Source: Acanthaster planci
Taxonomy: Eukaryota; Echinodermata; Asteroidea; Valvatida; Acanthasteridae
Direction of reading: 5' to 3'
NCBI RefSeq assembly: GCF_001949145.1
Contig: NW_019091362.1
Span: 2,724,482-2,788,481 of the forward strand
Length of the DNA: 64,000 bases
Each line of letters begins with the position of its first letter. The stretch's first letter is position 1. The notes below the pieces were generated by a model that worked only from the letters and a program-made list of their open reading frames with translations, had not been told where the DNA came from and made no database searches. Both the position numbers and the translations under genes were made by a program. Below are positions 52,191 to 62,852 of this stretch, piece after piece.

Positions 52191-52426
52191 GTGTCTTGTG
52201 ATAATACAGCACAGTCATTACGCCTTCAACTACTTACAGTACAACTTCATTCAATTTGTGTGTAGATTCTCAAGCAAACAATCATTGGCTTGACATGGCT
52301 CAAGCTGTTAGATGCATCCCAACAGGGAAAAGTGCAGTGCCATTATGGTGGAGTCCATAGTTACTTCTAAATGTACAATTTTCATTTTAACAACAGGTGC
52401 CTGTGAAGTGACTCAAGCAGAATCAC

Positions 52427-52618
52427 ATGCCAGGAGATGGCTGGACAGAACAGCTGAATTTTGAGCCTATCCAGTGCCAGTGGAAGGTCTTGTCAGAATT
52501 GCAGAGAACTTTTCTTTTGAGACAATCATCTTTGCCCATCACTCAGTCTTTTGTCTTTCACTGGACACTGTTGTGTTCCACCAGAATTGAGCAGTCTGAC
52601 CAGCTGCGACAGTTGGAG
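52427..52618 (+). CDS. Possible 5' coding exon of the coiled-coil gene
   Basis: A 192-bp open segment (64 codons) begins at an ATG, lies downstream of an acceptor-like TTTTAACAACAG at 52396, and ends at a weak donor CTTGGAG-type site (GAG|GTAGTC). It stops four codons past that donor if not spliced. Its end phase (0) fits the acceptor-like CCACAG at 52926, which would join it in frame to the long exon across a 308-bp intron. The translation has no recognised domain, the donor is poor and the ATG context is weak (C at -3), so it may instead be 5' untranslated sequence. Confidence 0.25.
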
Positions 52619-52980
52619 GTAGTCCAGCTTTAATGCCGGAGGATACTGTTAATTAATGACAACTAACTGGGAGCTAAATATTCAAATGGTGCATCCCTCT
52701 GTGAGCCTTGTTCAATGACAGTGCCAAGCTGGGTGTAGACTGCTGCAGTGAACATTTCCTTCGTGGAAGACATTGTGACATTTCAGTCGGAGTGATTCCT
52801 TTTCTCTGTACATGCGTGAGAGATGTTCTGTGATCTGTACATGCATCATCTAATTGTATGCTGCTGGAGTCTACTCATGATGAAATATACAGCTTAACTG
52901 CTTTGAATAGATTTTGGATTCCACAGGTGACAGAGGTCCCATTGGATGTCGTAAGGAGAGGAGGAATTACCTTCTTAAAG

Positions 52981-54588
52981 ATGTCGGTGACTGTACCTTT
53001 CAACATTTCGACACAGATTGGGCCCTACCCCATTATTTACAACACCCCACGCAGTATGGAACCCAAAACACCCCCCAAACCACTCCCCAAACGAAAACCG
53101 GGACATCAGTCAAAGCACATTTATGACCGTGTCCCGCTGGAGGGGTCACTGTTCAAGAAATCCTACTCTCCTGTGATGTACCCTAAGAAGCTGACTCCAG
53201 CTCCACCGGGGAAGCTCGTGCCAAATCTCCTGAACATTCTGACCATAAATACTCAGAGAGAAGGCTCCGAAACAAGTGTTGAGAACCCAATTTCAGCTGC
53301 CCCAGACAAGCCTGCCTTGGTTCCTCCTGAGGAAGGGATTACTTCTCTTGCATCAAGTCCAACACAGGGGATGCAGTCAGAGAACAAACCTACCCCTCCC
53401 ATAAAGAATAAAGCCAAGAGACAAGGATGCCCAAACCTTGAGGAGGAAGTGGGCCCAGAGCCTTTCCCACATGCTGAGAAGCACAAGGATGGAGATACTA
53501 AGCATTTACCATCTCAAGAGGAAAGTCCTGGCTGTGAAGAGGAGGTTGCTGCTGAAAAGAAGAATGCCTACCACGAGAGTGCCAAGTGTGAGGAAGTTGA
53601 TGGCAGCATTTCTTCCCAGCTGGAAAACTCCATCTCGAAAGAGCAAGACACAGAATCAATCAAAGCTGACTCCGGAAGCTTATTTTCATCCACTCTCCGC
53701 TCCACGACCTGCTCTGCGTCATCTGCTTGTTCATCATCTTCATCTTCCTCTTCTGCTTCCTCTACCTCCAGCAACACAAGCTCAGAGTCGTCCAACTCTA
53801 GTATAGCCAAAGCCTTCTTCAACACCCCTCATCTTGGGTCCTCCACACCCAAGCGCATCAACTCCCCAAAAAACTACACTCCGGTGGAAAATCTATATGA
53901 CTCATGGCGGCTGGACATCGCAGCTAAGAGTGAAGGCACTACACCACCTGCAAATGCTGTAGATCCTGTCCAGAGGCCCAAGAAGTGTTCAGGGTACTAT
54001 GCTGAAATATCAGACTACATGTCAACAGCTGCACTGGGGAGCTCTCGGAATCCTACGGAAAATCAGGCAGTGGTTCTTCCTCCACCATTGCAGTTTTGCA
54101 ACAGCCACCGCAAAGTCAAGGAGAAAGTTTTGTATGTGAATCTGCCGGCACACGTGACCAACATTACATCCCAAACAACTGAGCATGCAGTGGAAGACCA
54201 GCAGGTGGATACTATCATTGTCAATGGTTATGCGGACCCTCAGGACGAACTGATGAACGAATCCAGGGGCTATGAGAATGGCTCCCTTTCAGCCTACACC
54301 AAAATAGAAGACGGCGCCAATCCATATGAGACCCCTCTCGATATGGCCACGGCGGCCACGCAAACGGAGCAGGAGGTGGTGACAGTGTCCTGCGAGTGTG
54401 GGGAGTTCCTGTGCCTGCCGGCTGAGATGGAGGAGATAGTAGCCCAGCTCAAGCATGAGCAGAACATGCGGATGGTGTCGGAACAGCTGGTCAAGATGGT
54501 AGAGGTGGAGATCAAGGAGCTGAAGGAGGACCTCCTCGCCAAAAAGACTGATCTGGTCCGAGCCTTGGAGGAAAAGCAGAGTGCTCAG
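52981..54588 (+). CDS. Proline/serine/tyrosine-motif coiled-coil protein, first long exon
   Basis: Family not recognised. The 536 codons from this ATG (A at -3) end at a consensus donor, CTCAG|GTAAGA, phase 0. The same frame is open upstream to an ATG at 52858, but an acceptor-like TTCCACAG lies at 52926, so the upstream part is probably intron or 5' UTR. Residues 30-40 are proline/basic (TPPKPLPKRKP), resembling an SH3 ligand. Residues 154-219 are acidic and 231-275 serine-rich. About a dozen tyrosines sit in short motifs: YxxP at 20, 417 and 449; YxN at 385 (YVNL) and 431 (YENG); YAEI at 340. TQT at 460-462 resembles an LC8 dynein light-chain site. Residues 482-536 form a heptad-rich coiled coil that continues in the next exons. 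There is no signal peptide or membrane segment. I infer a cytoplasmic adaptor or scaffold; binding partners are unproven. Confidence 0.85.
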
Positions 54589-57500
54589 GTAAGAAAGTTT
54601 TGCTTTTTACCCCAGCTCTTATACCAAGGGCCAAGACTCACAAAAATGTTGGCAATAAAGGAAGAGGGAAAGCCCAGTCCTGTAGGTATAGTTGGAGATG
54701 CGGGGGAGGATACAGTAAAGGGAGGGGTTCTGTGTCATTCTGTTGAATGCAGTAACAGAACATGTCCTTGAGCAGACTGTTGGATTATGTCCAGTCGGAT
54801 TCCATTAATGTGCCTTTATTATGTTCATTCAATTTAGAATGCAGAATTGAAACATTGAAATTTTGTTTCCTTTTAGTTTAGTTGCAGGATTCATACAACA
54901 TTTTGACATTTGACATGGGCATCATTTTCCTCTCTGCAAAGCCGACATTGCCAGTAATTGTAACACCTACACATGGGAAAATAGCCACACCCGGTGTCAC
55001 AAAATAAAAGGTCATTTACATGCATATTTAAGTTTACGTCTGCGGATTGTGATTACTGGGAAAAAGGTTACTGTGAATGCCCTAACTTGTGTCCTTGGCA
55101 AGAGTGAATAATGTGTAGGGAGTGGTGTAGGATGTCACAGGTTGCATTTTGTGACTTACACGTATATGCCCCTTCATCTAGCCTACTTTTTATTCTTGTT
55201 CTTTTTTCATTGGAAATGTCAACATTTATTACTTGACATTGACATGTGAAGTTTCTGATCATGTGAAGGCCAAATGATGCAAGTCAGAATGAGCAAGCTT
55301 CCTTTTTGAGATCTGGAATTAAAAGTGCATTAAGTCCGAAACAGACTAGCAACTGTGCATGTAAGTCTTCATTAGCTGTTTCGGACACCGGCCGAAACAG
55401 CTTTTGGTTTTCTTAACATTTTTTTATTTTTTATTTTTTTTTCTTCTTTTTCCATTTTTCTCCATAGGCATAACATGTGGTCGTTCTAGATGTGACTTTT
55501 GGATCTTACCTTAGACTGATTCCCTTCAACTGTTGCACATAGTTAGACTATCATCTGCAAATATATGCCAAATCATGCCATCATCATGATGTCATCACCT
55601 GATTTATTATAGAATATTGAACATTTAAGTTTTTCCCATATATTTTGTACATGTTTTTGAAATTTTTTTCCCCGAACTTGGCAATGTTGCATCTTTGACA
55701 AAGCAAAGCCCTGGAGACCAAAAATGTACTAAAGGAATGACGTTATGAGGATGTTATCAGGCGTCAAATTACAAAAAATCAACCATGACTTCCCGCAGCT
55801 TGGTTTGTGCACCAAATAACAGAGTTATGTTTGGTCTTTATTTCTTCTCATGTGGGTAAAATTGCTTGACCCTTACTTTCTGTCAAAACTCATCTTAACC
55901 AGAAGTGTTGTATATTTTGAAATTGATGATAGATATGAACGTAATTTCAACGGTATGAGTCTCTGACACAATTGTTTTCTTCAAATTATGTACCGATGAT
56001 GCTGTCATGTAATACTTGAGCGCCCTCCGGCGACAGGTTAAAACATGATTAAAATCTATTTTGAATAGATGTCGCCGTGGTGCAGTTTGCTGGAGTGGCT
56101 TGAAAATTGATAGATACAATGACCTCAACACCTGCAATGTTTGTGCAAAAAAATAGGTTGATGACATCATTAGACCGGCAGTTATAATGAAAAGTTCTTT
56201 AATTCATTAAATATTGCAAAAAAAAATCAATCCTGATGGCTACAGGCTGAAGTTGTCCATCAAAACCTAGAGTAAATATCTGCATCCATTGTGCAAGGTG
56301 TTTGGCTCCTTTCATTGTTTATGCACGCAGTGCACTGCTAATGAAAAATAATGCCATCCCATGGTGATGCCGGTAACACAACCCGTAGGGGTAAAGACGT
56401 GTAATGTGTGTATTAAAATTGAGCCAAACTGTTTCAGGGAATCTGACAAGTTTCCAGCCATGCATATTGGGCCCTGCATATACTGTGTGTGCTAAATTTT
56501 GAACAGTGGACTTGACAATGGCAGTTCAATTTCTGCCCTTTCCAACAAATATTTTGTTATTCCTTGCACAAATCCAAAGATTTCCCTTAAACAGCTCAGT
56601 GTTTTTCTACCAACAAAGCCATGTCCAGCTAATAAGTGATTTTTAACCCTTTTTCCTTGGTTCTTTTTTGTTTCCATCCCTGTTTCTTTCCGTCTTTTTT
56701 AGTAAATTTTTTTAGGGGAAGGGTGGTGGCAGACATTCCTCTTTCCCCTCCTTGGGATGCACATGAGTAGTGGTAGATGATATCACAATTTTTCATCAGG
56801 ATACGATGTTATTTTGAAAAATGGAATTGCCCACCTTTTTAAAAAGTATTGACTATTTGGATATTGACAATACCACATTTATATCGGCACTTTTTCTCTA
56901 AACCTGAGTTTTCTAATATTAAATTTTATACAGTTTGCTTTGTTTTCCCATCAAAAACTTCACTGATTTCTATCAGCTGAGCAAAACTAACTGCATTTAG
57001 CAAAAAATGTTTATGTAAGGTGTTAAAACCTAGGGATGAATCTTAATTATAGCTCACAAGGATTCCTGAAACATTATATGTCAAAACTTTAAACAAGCCT
57101 CAAATATAAACAGGCAGTGGATGAAGCAACATAAAATTTCGTGTCATGTTTTATGAACAGTTCCCATGCAGCTTGTGGTGCTGACACTGGTGGTATTAAA
57201 TGGTGACTGATTTTCCAGGAAAATAGAATTATTTGAAGACCATTTACATCAGGTTAGGCGAGACAGAAACAAACGATATGTCTGCATCGGCTAGAGTGCA
57301 CATGTGACAATTTGTAAAAAGTCATTTCTTTTTCCAACCCATATTGATTATGCATAATTTTATATTTACAATTTAGGGGAGTTTTGATCATGCACAAATT
57401 TGATTTTATCATTGCATCGACAATATAATTACCCCAAAATTGACTGCTGAAAAAAATTTACAATCGCCAGCACTACTTATGGGCATTTCCAGTCATAGCC

Positions 57501-60500
57501 AAAACTTCGGAAAAGGCTTAACTGGAGGACTGGGAAAACAAACCGGTCAGCGGATCTGGTCAGTTCCCTCACCCTCCCAATAATTCAGTTGGAGTTGTTT
57601 TCTTGATTGAGAACATCCCTGATAATGGAAGAATGCTGCTCTCCGGGAAAAGTCTTAATTTTGATTTGGGAGACTGCTGAGTGACGGAAACTTCCAGTCC
57701 ATTTATTGTCACTCCCCAGTAGAGTCATCGTACAACACTTTCTAGGATTACAGATGTAGATCAGGTCAGTTTTTGTCATCTGCACTACTCAGAGTGACCT
57801 TCAAAATTTGGTGTTAAAGTCTAACTCGTAGAATTGTGGAAATGGACAATTCTGTTGGACTCGTCCAAGAACTGACTTTTTGGTAGTCAATGAAAGTCTG
57901 TCCACATTTCAGAAGCTTACCGTGTTTGAAAGAAAACTAGGATATTTGATGCCAGGTACTTTTGTGTTTAGTTTAGATTGAAACATTCAGGTGCAGTAAA
58001 AAGTTGTTTAATTTGAAACATCTCAACAAGTCAGCAGACTAAAAAGTGAAAAAAAAAGCACACAAAGAACTTACATTTCAAGGCCCTATTGCACTTTTGT
58101 AGAAATCTCCATCTATTCCTCTTTAAAATCTCTGCAGATGTTCATCAGTACTTTGTAATGTTTATTTAATGAGCTCCAGTGCACTCCAGTTTTGACTTAG
58201 TCACACGGGCAAAATGGTCCTTCAGAGAGTCTCTTCTCGTTTGTTTAAGGACATTGCCTCATTAAGTGGTTCATTCAGTTACTGAATTTGTCAAGAGATT
58301 GGAAAAAATTGAAAAAGAAATTGGAAAAATATGCATCAGATGACTTGTCACCTGACTGAAGGACTGTCTGTGAGCAATTTTAATAAACTGCTCAAAGTGT
58401 AAATAGGGTTCCAGAGTTTAAATTTGTTACTGGCTACAGTTTGAAATAACGTGTGAGAATCTCAATTCCCCTCAAAAGGAACTCCCAAATCCCCCCAAAA
58501 CAGATAATTGGGAGAAATTTCAGTTACGGAAAGAGATAACCAATGAACAGATGGCTCTAAATTGTTTCCTAACTAACATGACTTGAATTGCGTGAAATTT
58601 ATAGGAAGAGTACCTTTATTTTGATCTGCCGTAGGAAGATTGATTCTGCGATAGCTTTTATGGTAAAAATCATATTTTAAACATTGTTTTCCACAAGATT
58701 ACTGTACTCAAGTACAACTTTTTGAAATACTTCAGGAAGCCCCCTACCCTACACTGTGCCTGGCACAGAATCCAAACACATTTTTCCCCAGGACTTTGAT
58801 TTCTTTTTTAGGATGATGTGATGTTCGGTGCATGCCGCTAGATAAATGAAGGCATCCTGTTTCCTACCCATTGCACATGGAGTCACACTGACAGCAGTCA
58901 CCCGATTGGATAACTAAAACATTGCTACCATAACAGTAACTTTGTTATGTAGTAATTGATTAGTCAATCTATGCAGATTGTTGACGTAGGCCTACATGTA
59001 CAGTCAGGGCTAGATTAACTTTTCTGCAGACCCTAGAACCAGTGTTCTGTAGGTCCTACTCTGGTCTACATGTACCTGGGGTATCCAGGTTTAGTTGGGT
59101 GGGTGGGGGGGGGAAATGAAATTTATTTTCTAACTACGACTGTCCAATATCTGAAACAGTACAAGAATTTTCAGCACCTCTTCCCTCTGAGTGGCACCGG
59201 TACATATTGCAGTAACAGTTTTAAAATGCTACCGCTGCCACTTCCTTAAAAAGAAAAAAAAAGTCACTCTTGTAGGAGGGTGAAGGGGAGATGTCCCCCT
59301 GCACTCTGCTAGATATGCATTTCAGTACTCTGCACAACATAGATCATGGACTTAAGGGGGTAAACTGTTCAGTTTTACCTAAATGTAAATGTATATCACA
59401 TTGGTTCATGAACCACATGGATGGCCCTCGCTGTGGAGAGTATACAGGCCTATATGTGCATCGGATGGAACCTATGATTGACCTATTTCTGCTGCTTTTA
59501 CAATGGGGTAAAAGACGAACCCTGACCTATCAAAAGGTGCCAGTGCTGACAAGATTGTCTTGGGTGACCGTCTGTCTTGCATACATCACTGAAGGGAACA
59601 CAAACATGGCTTGACGTTAAGTTTTAAGTAAGAAAAAAGTAATAATTTGTTAACATTTCCTGAGGTTAGCTTGTAAGCCCCTGTCATGCCTCATTTTGAA
59701 GGTAACTGAATTAGTGATCCATATCCGGGCAGCTTGTCATGGGACCTTATGAAATTGAATGCACAACAAGTAGAGAGTGTCCGATTGCACGCCACTGCAA
59801 CCATGGCTTGCACGCAGGTGGTTGAAAAACCTTGGATGGTGTTTCAAGTTTGCACCTCCCTCATACTGGACTAATTTATCGCATCCTGTGTGCAAGTGCT
59901 CCCAGCCAAAACCACGGAGCTAAGCTGACAATTGAGTCTTGATTCAAGACATGCCAGAGGTGATAATTACTGTAGCTGCAGGTGCATTCCTATTGGACCG
60001 AGCTCGATTTTTGATCGATTTTAATGTTTTGCAAATTTCTACGTGAAAGTTTTCGCTCAGTTTCTGCACAGGGCTATTTCTCACTAGGCCTGGCCAGTTG
60101 GGCAAAGTTGTTGTTTCATCAACTTTCTTTAACCAAGGACCTTTGGGACACTGAAATAAATAGTTTTGATGACTTAACCATTTGTCATCATTTTTATAGA
60201 GGGATAGACATGCCAAAAAAGTCACTTCTGTCTGTTGCATGTGACATGCTTACCTCTTTGTGAAAATGATGACCTTTCGACTAGTCTTAACAGATAATCT
60301 GTGAAGTGCTTTTTTCTACCAACTGACACCCATACAAGCAGCTCAGATTATTCATATTACCATTTGGGGTTATAATATTAAGGGAATAAATATATGTACC
60401 CTACTTAGCCAGTCTTAGTAAGCATCGACCAGCCAAACACATAACTTAAGGCATTCAAGGTGAGCGTGACCAGAGCATCCATTCTCCTGAGCTGGTCTTA

Positions 60501-60747
60501 AATGACATTTAAGATTGACCAAGCACATTTTTTATGCTATTCATAGCCTATATGCCTTTCGAGTCACACAGTCAAAACAAGTTTTAAAAAGTTATACACT
60601 TTCCAACAATTTTGTTCTACAATATACTTCATTTCTTACGACCAGTCCTTATATAGTCATGTTAGTGTATGTGCCTCCCGCTATACAGTCCTTTATCAAC
60701 TGTTTAAAACGGGCCATGTGACGTGCTTTGTATGTCTGTGATTTCAG
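54589..60747 (+). other. Intron of the coiled-coil gene (6.2 kb)
   Basis: The intron starts GTAAGA and ends TGATTTCAG. It is AT-rich and contains a compact hairpin (GCTGTTTCGG/CCGAAACAGC, 55375-55401) next to a poly-T tract, and a CGGCGACA/TGTCGCCG pair (56028-56077). A 107-codon open frame (59291-59614) has no recognised domain. A further small exon inside cannot be excluded, but flanking phases (0 and 0) fit direct joining. Confidence 0.7.
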
Positions 60748-60837
60748 GGAGAGCTCCGTGAAGCGACAAAGATTGCTGCCCAGTATAAAATACAGATTGA
60801 TGAACTGGAAAAGGACTTGACTCAAGCCAAGGCAGAG
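60748..60837 (+). CDS. Coiled-coil gene, second visible coding exon
   Basis: A 90-bp exon (30 codons, phase 0 at both ends) between acceptor TGATTTCAG and donor GCAGAG|GTAACT. It encodes GELREATKIAAQYKIQIDEL followed by ten more charged residues ending in QAKAE. The strong heptad pattern continues the coiled coil of the preceding exon (which ends in EEKQSAQ) without a break, the main support for the splice. The reading continues in frame into the next exon. Confidence 0.8.
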
Positions 60838-61145
60838 GTAACTAAACACTGGAAAAAGGATGCTACACGAAAGTTAAAAGTACATGTATGCAAGAATGAA
60901 TGTACACAAGCTGAGCCAGTGAGCTAGTCAAGGTACATGTTCACCTGGAAAGGAAAGAGATTATTCTTAAAAGAGAGCAGTCTAGTGTCATGATAACTCT
61001 CCAGCAAGGGGCTTGGAAAAAAGATGGCAGCAATCAAGGTTTTACAGGTGGATATGTACAAAAGTCCAAAGTTGCAAAACAACCAGTCGTACACAAACCA
61101 TCAAGTCATCAAGGAAGCAAATGAGCAATGAACCCACTGCAAAAG
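60838..61145 (+). other. Intron DNA before two MITE insertions
   Basis: Left part of the 988-bp intron between the second and third visible exons. It begins GTAACT. Nothing else noted; the rest of this intron is largely made of MITEs. Confidence 0.6.
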
Positions 61146-61383
61146 GGTCATACTAAAGAAATAGGAGAACCAATCTTTATGTGTGTCCCAGTCACATCTG
61201 TAATTTTGTAAGTTTTGAACACATTCTTTAATTTCCATGAATGGTTATTATTAATGCAAATTACTTGCCCCCCAATAGTTTTGATTCAATTTCAATGATA
61301 TTTCCACTCCAAAGTACACAGATCAGGTGTGACACAGATCAGGTGTGACACAGATCAGGTGGATCCCATATTTATAGAATAAC
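61146..61383. mobile_element. MITE family A, copy 3 (diverged)
   Basis: A 238-bp element in the same orientation as copy 1, aligning along its full length. The left end AAAGAAATAGGAGAACC corresponds to the copy 1 terminus. ACATCTGTAATTTTGTAAG, TTATTAATGCAAATTACTTG and CAATTTCAATGATATTTCC match its interior. The right end ATCCCATATTTATAGAATAA matches the other terminus. It is more diverged than copies 1 and 2. Its right subterminal segment has been triplicated (61317-61361). It lies in an intron. Confidence 0.75.
61317..61361. repeat. 16-bp triplication inside MITE copy 3
   Basis: The unit CACAGATCAGGTGTGA starts at 61317, 61333 and 61349 (the last is cut short). It corresponds to the family A subterminal word GGTCAGATGTAACAGGG of copy 1, so a transposon end has expanded locally. 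Confidence 0.85.
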
Positions 61384-61395
61384 CCAAAAAGAAGC

Positions 61396-61571
61396 AATAT
61401 GGGCATTTAAAAATAGTGCGCCTCCAAGAGTTTGCAACGTGTTGATCAATCACAGTGCGCAAAATTTGTCGACCCAATGTGCATTTGGAAAGGGTTGACA
61501 AATTTTGCTCACTATGATTGGTCAAGGCATTGCAAACTCTTGGAGGCGCACTATTGTGAATCACCTGTATT
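61396..61571. mobile_element. MITE family B, copy 2
   Basis: A near-palindromic element of about 176 bp. AATAGTGCGCCTCCAAGAG and TTTGCAACGTGTTGATCAAT on the left mirror ATTGGTCAAGGCATTGCAAA and CTCTTGGAGGCGCACTATT on the right, around a centre with TCGACCCAATGTGCATTTGG. It matches copy 1 (48338-48514). Its arms match each other better than those of copy 1. It begins within about a dozen bases of the end of the family A copy. Confidence 0.85.
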
Positions 61572-61825
61572 AAGCCACAGATGGCATATGATTGGTCAAG
61601 TGGTAGTTTGGAAAATATGTTGGGTTGGGAGAAGGGGGAGGTTGAACATGCAAGTCTGGCTACTTATTAAGGTTCATCAAGATTGTTTTCATTTGACATG
61701 CAAACCTGTCCGGGTCAGTCACGCTGCTTTCACTCACACTGGCGCGGATTGATGTGGGCGGATTAACCATTTCCCATCTATAACCCGCATTTCCCCTTTT
61801 TTTCCCCCTTGCTGCTGTCTGACAG

Positions 61826-61875
61826 ATTGCAAAGCTGGAGGAAAGAGTTGCAATAGATAGCAACCAAGACAGCAG
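61826..61875 (+). CDS. Coiled-coil gene, third visible coding exon
   Basis: A 50-bp exon between acceptor GTCTGACAG, preceded by a T/C-rich tract from about 61796, and donor AGCAG|GTAAGT. It enters in phase 0 and ends after two bases of a codon. It encodes IAKLEERVAIDSNQDS plus the first two bases of an arginine codon. IAKLEERV continues the coiled coil; the rest is polar. The small size is normal for an internal exon, and the strong splice sites and matching phase support it. Confidence 0.75.
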
Positions 61876-62769
61876 GTAAGTCTCTACCAACTTGGGTTCC
61901 AAGGAGAAGGTTGGAACAGTTTAACGTTACCATTCCTTCCTATACTGTTACACAGTCTGAAGTCTCAGTGGAGTCATTTGTACATGAATCCTCCAGATGA
62001 CCTTGTGATTTTCTCCTGAACTTAATGACTCTACATGGAACAGTCTCTTGCGTGTTCAGTGTCATGATTACTATTGTGGTACACGACCGTTTCGATCACT
62101 CCGAGATACAGTCATACATGAATTTGAAGGTCAACCACAAACTTTATTTCAATTCATTGATAGTAAAGTGGGCATTTGGATAATATCTCATTTCCAACAT
62201 GTGCGTAGAGCCAATGTAAACGGCAAGCAATGGAAACAAAACTGTCTTGTCCCCGTGCCTGGAGCGCTGCGCCGCACCACTGGTACGCGTAACTGGCTGG
62301 CCGCGGCAGCGGCCAGGGTTAGGCTGCGCTGAGGCATGGAGCGGCGTTTAGTGACTGATTTCATTCTTTAAATGTTGTTGTATGAACCACCTGCAGTTCA
62401 TTATAAACCGCAGAGATATTTGAGATTGAGAATCAATGTATAAACCGCGGCATACATTCTGAAAATTATGGAATATTGAGATTATATACATGTATTAAGT
62501 AAAAAAAAAACACACACACACACCAACGAGCGGAACTCGGAAGCAAACGGGGGGGTGTTTCGTTCTAGATAGTAAACATCCAAAAGAAAGCTGCGATATA
62601 TTCTGGTGGCCCAAAGAATCTTACGAGATGTGGTTGCCATGGAGACTGGGCTGCAGCTGTCTGATTATGGAAGAGGATGTTGGAATGTTGGGTGTTTGCT
62701 TTCTAAAACTTACATTCAAGTCCCTTCTCTGACACACCCATTTGTTCTGTATCGTTGATTTGTTTTCAG
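61876..62769 (+). other. Intron with GC-rich hairpin
   Basis: The 894-bp intron starts GTAAGT and ends TTGTTTTCAG. Its middle (62250-62345) is CpG-rich and contains the perfect hairpin CTGGCCGC/GCGGCCAG with a four-base loop (62297-62316). A run of A followed by (CA)n lies at 62501-62523. Confidence 0.7.
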
Positions 62770-62852
62770 ATCCAAAGAAGAAAGCAGCGATCCGGACTTT
62801 GATAAAAGGATTGCCGAGGCAAAGGACACAGAGGCCAAGAGCCGTCTTGAAG
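62770..62852 (+). CDS. Coiled-coil gene, fourth visible coding exon
   Basis: An 83-bp exon between acceptor TTGTTTTCAG and donor GAAG|GTAGAC. Its first base completes the split arginine codon, and it ends one base into a codon. It encodes SKEESSDPDFDKRIAEAKDT followed by EAKSRLE. The first part is acidic and serine-rich and could contain casein-kinase-like sites. The second part returns to a helical charged pattern, suggesting that the coiled coil resumes further on. No later exon with the needed phase was found in the remaining 1.1 kb, so the gene continues beyond the window. Confidence 0.75.

Noticed and set aside
54589-54771. Extension of the long open frame past 54588
   Set aside because: A consensus donor CAG|GTAAGA lies at 54588, the next exon continues the coiled coil in phase, and the 61 residues after the donor lose the heptad pattern. 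It is intron read-through.
59291-59614. 107-codon open frame in the large intron
   Set aside because: No domain or splice support was recognised, and it lies in the middle of an intron.
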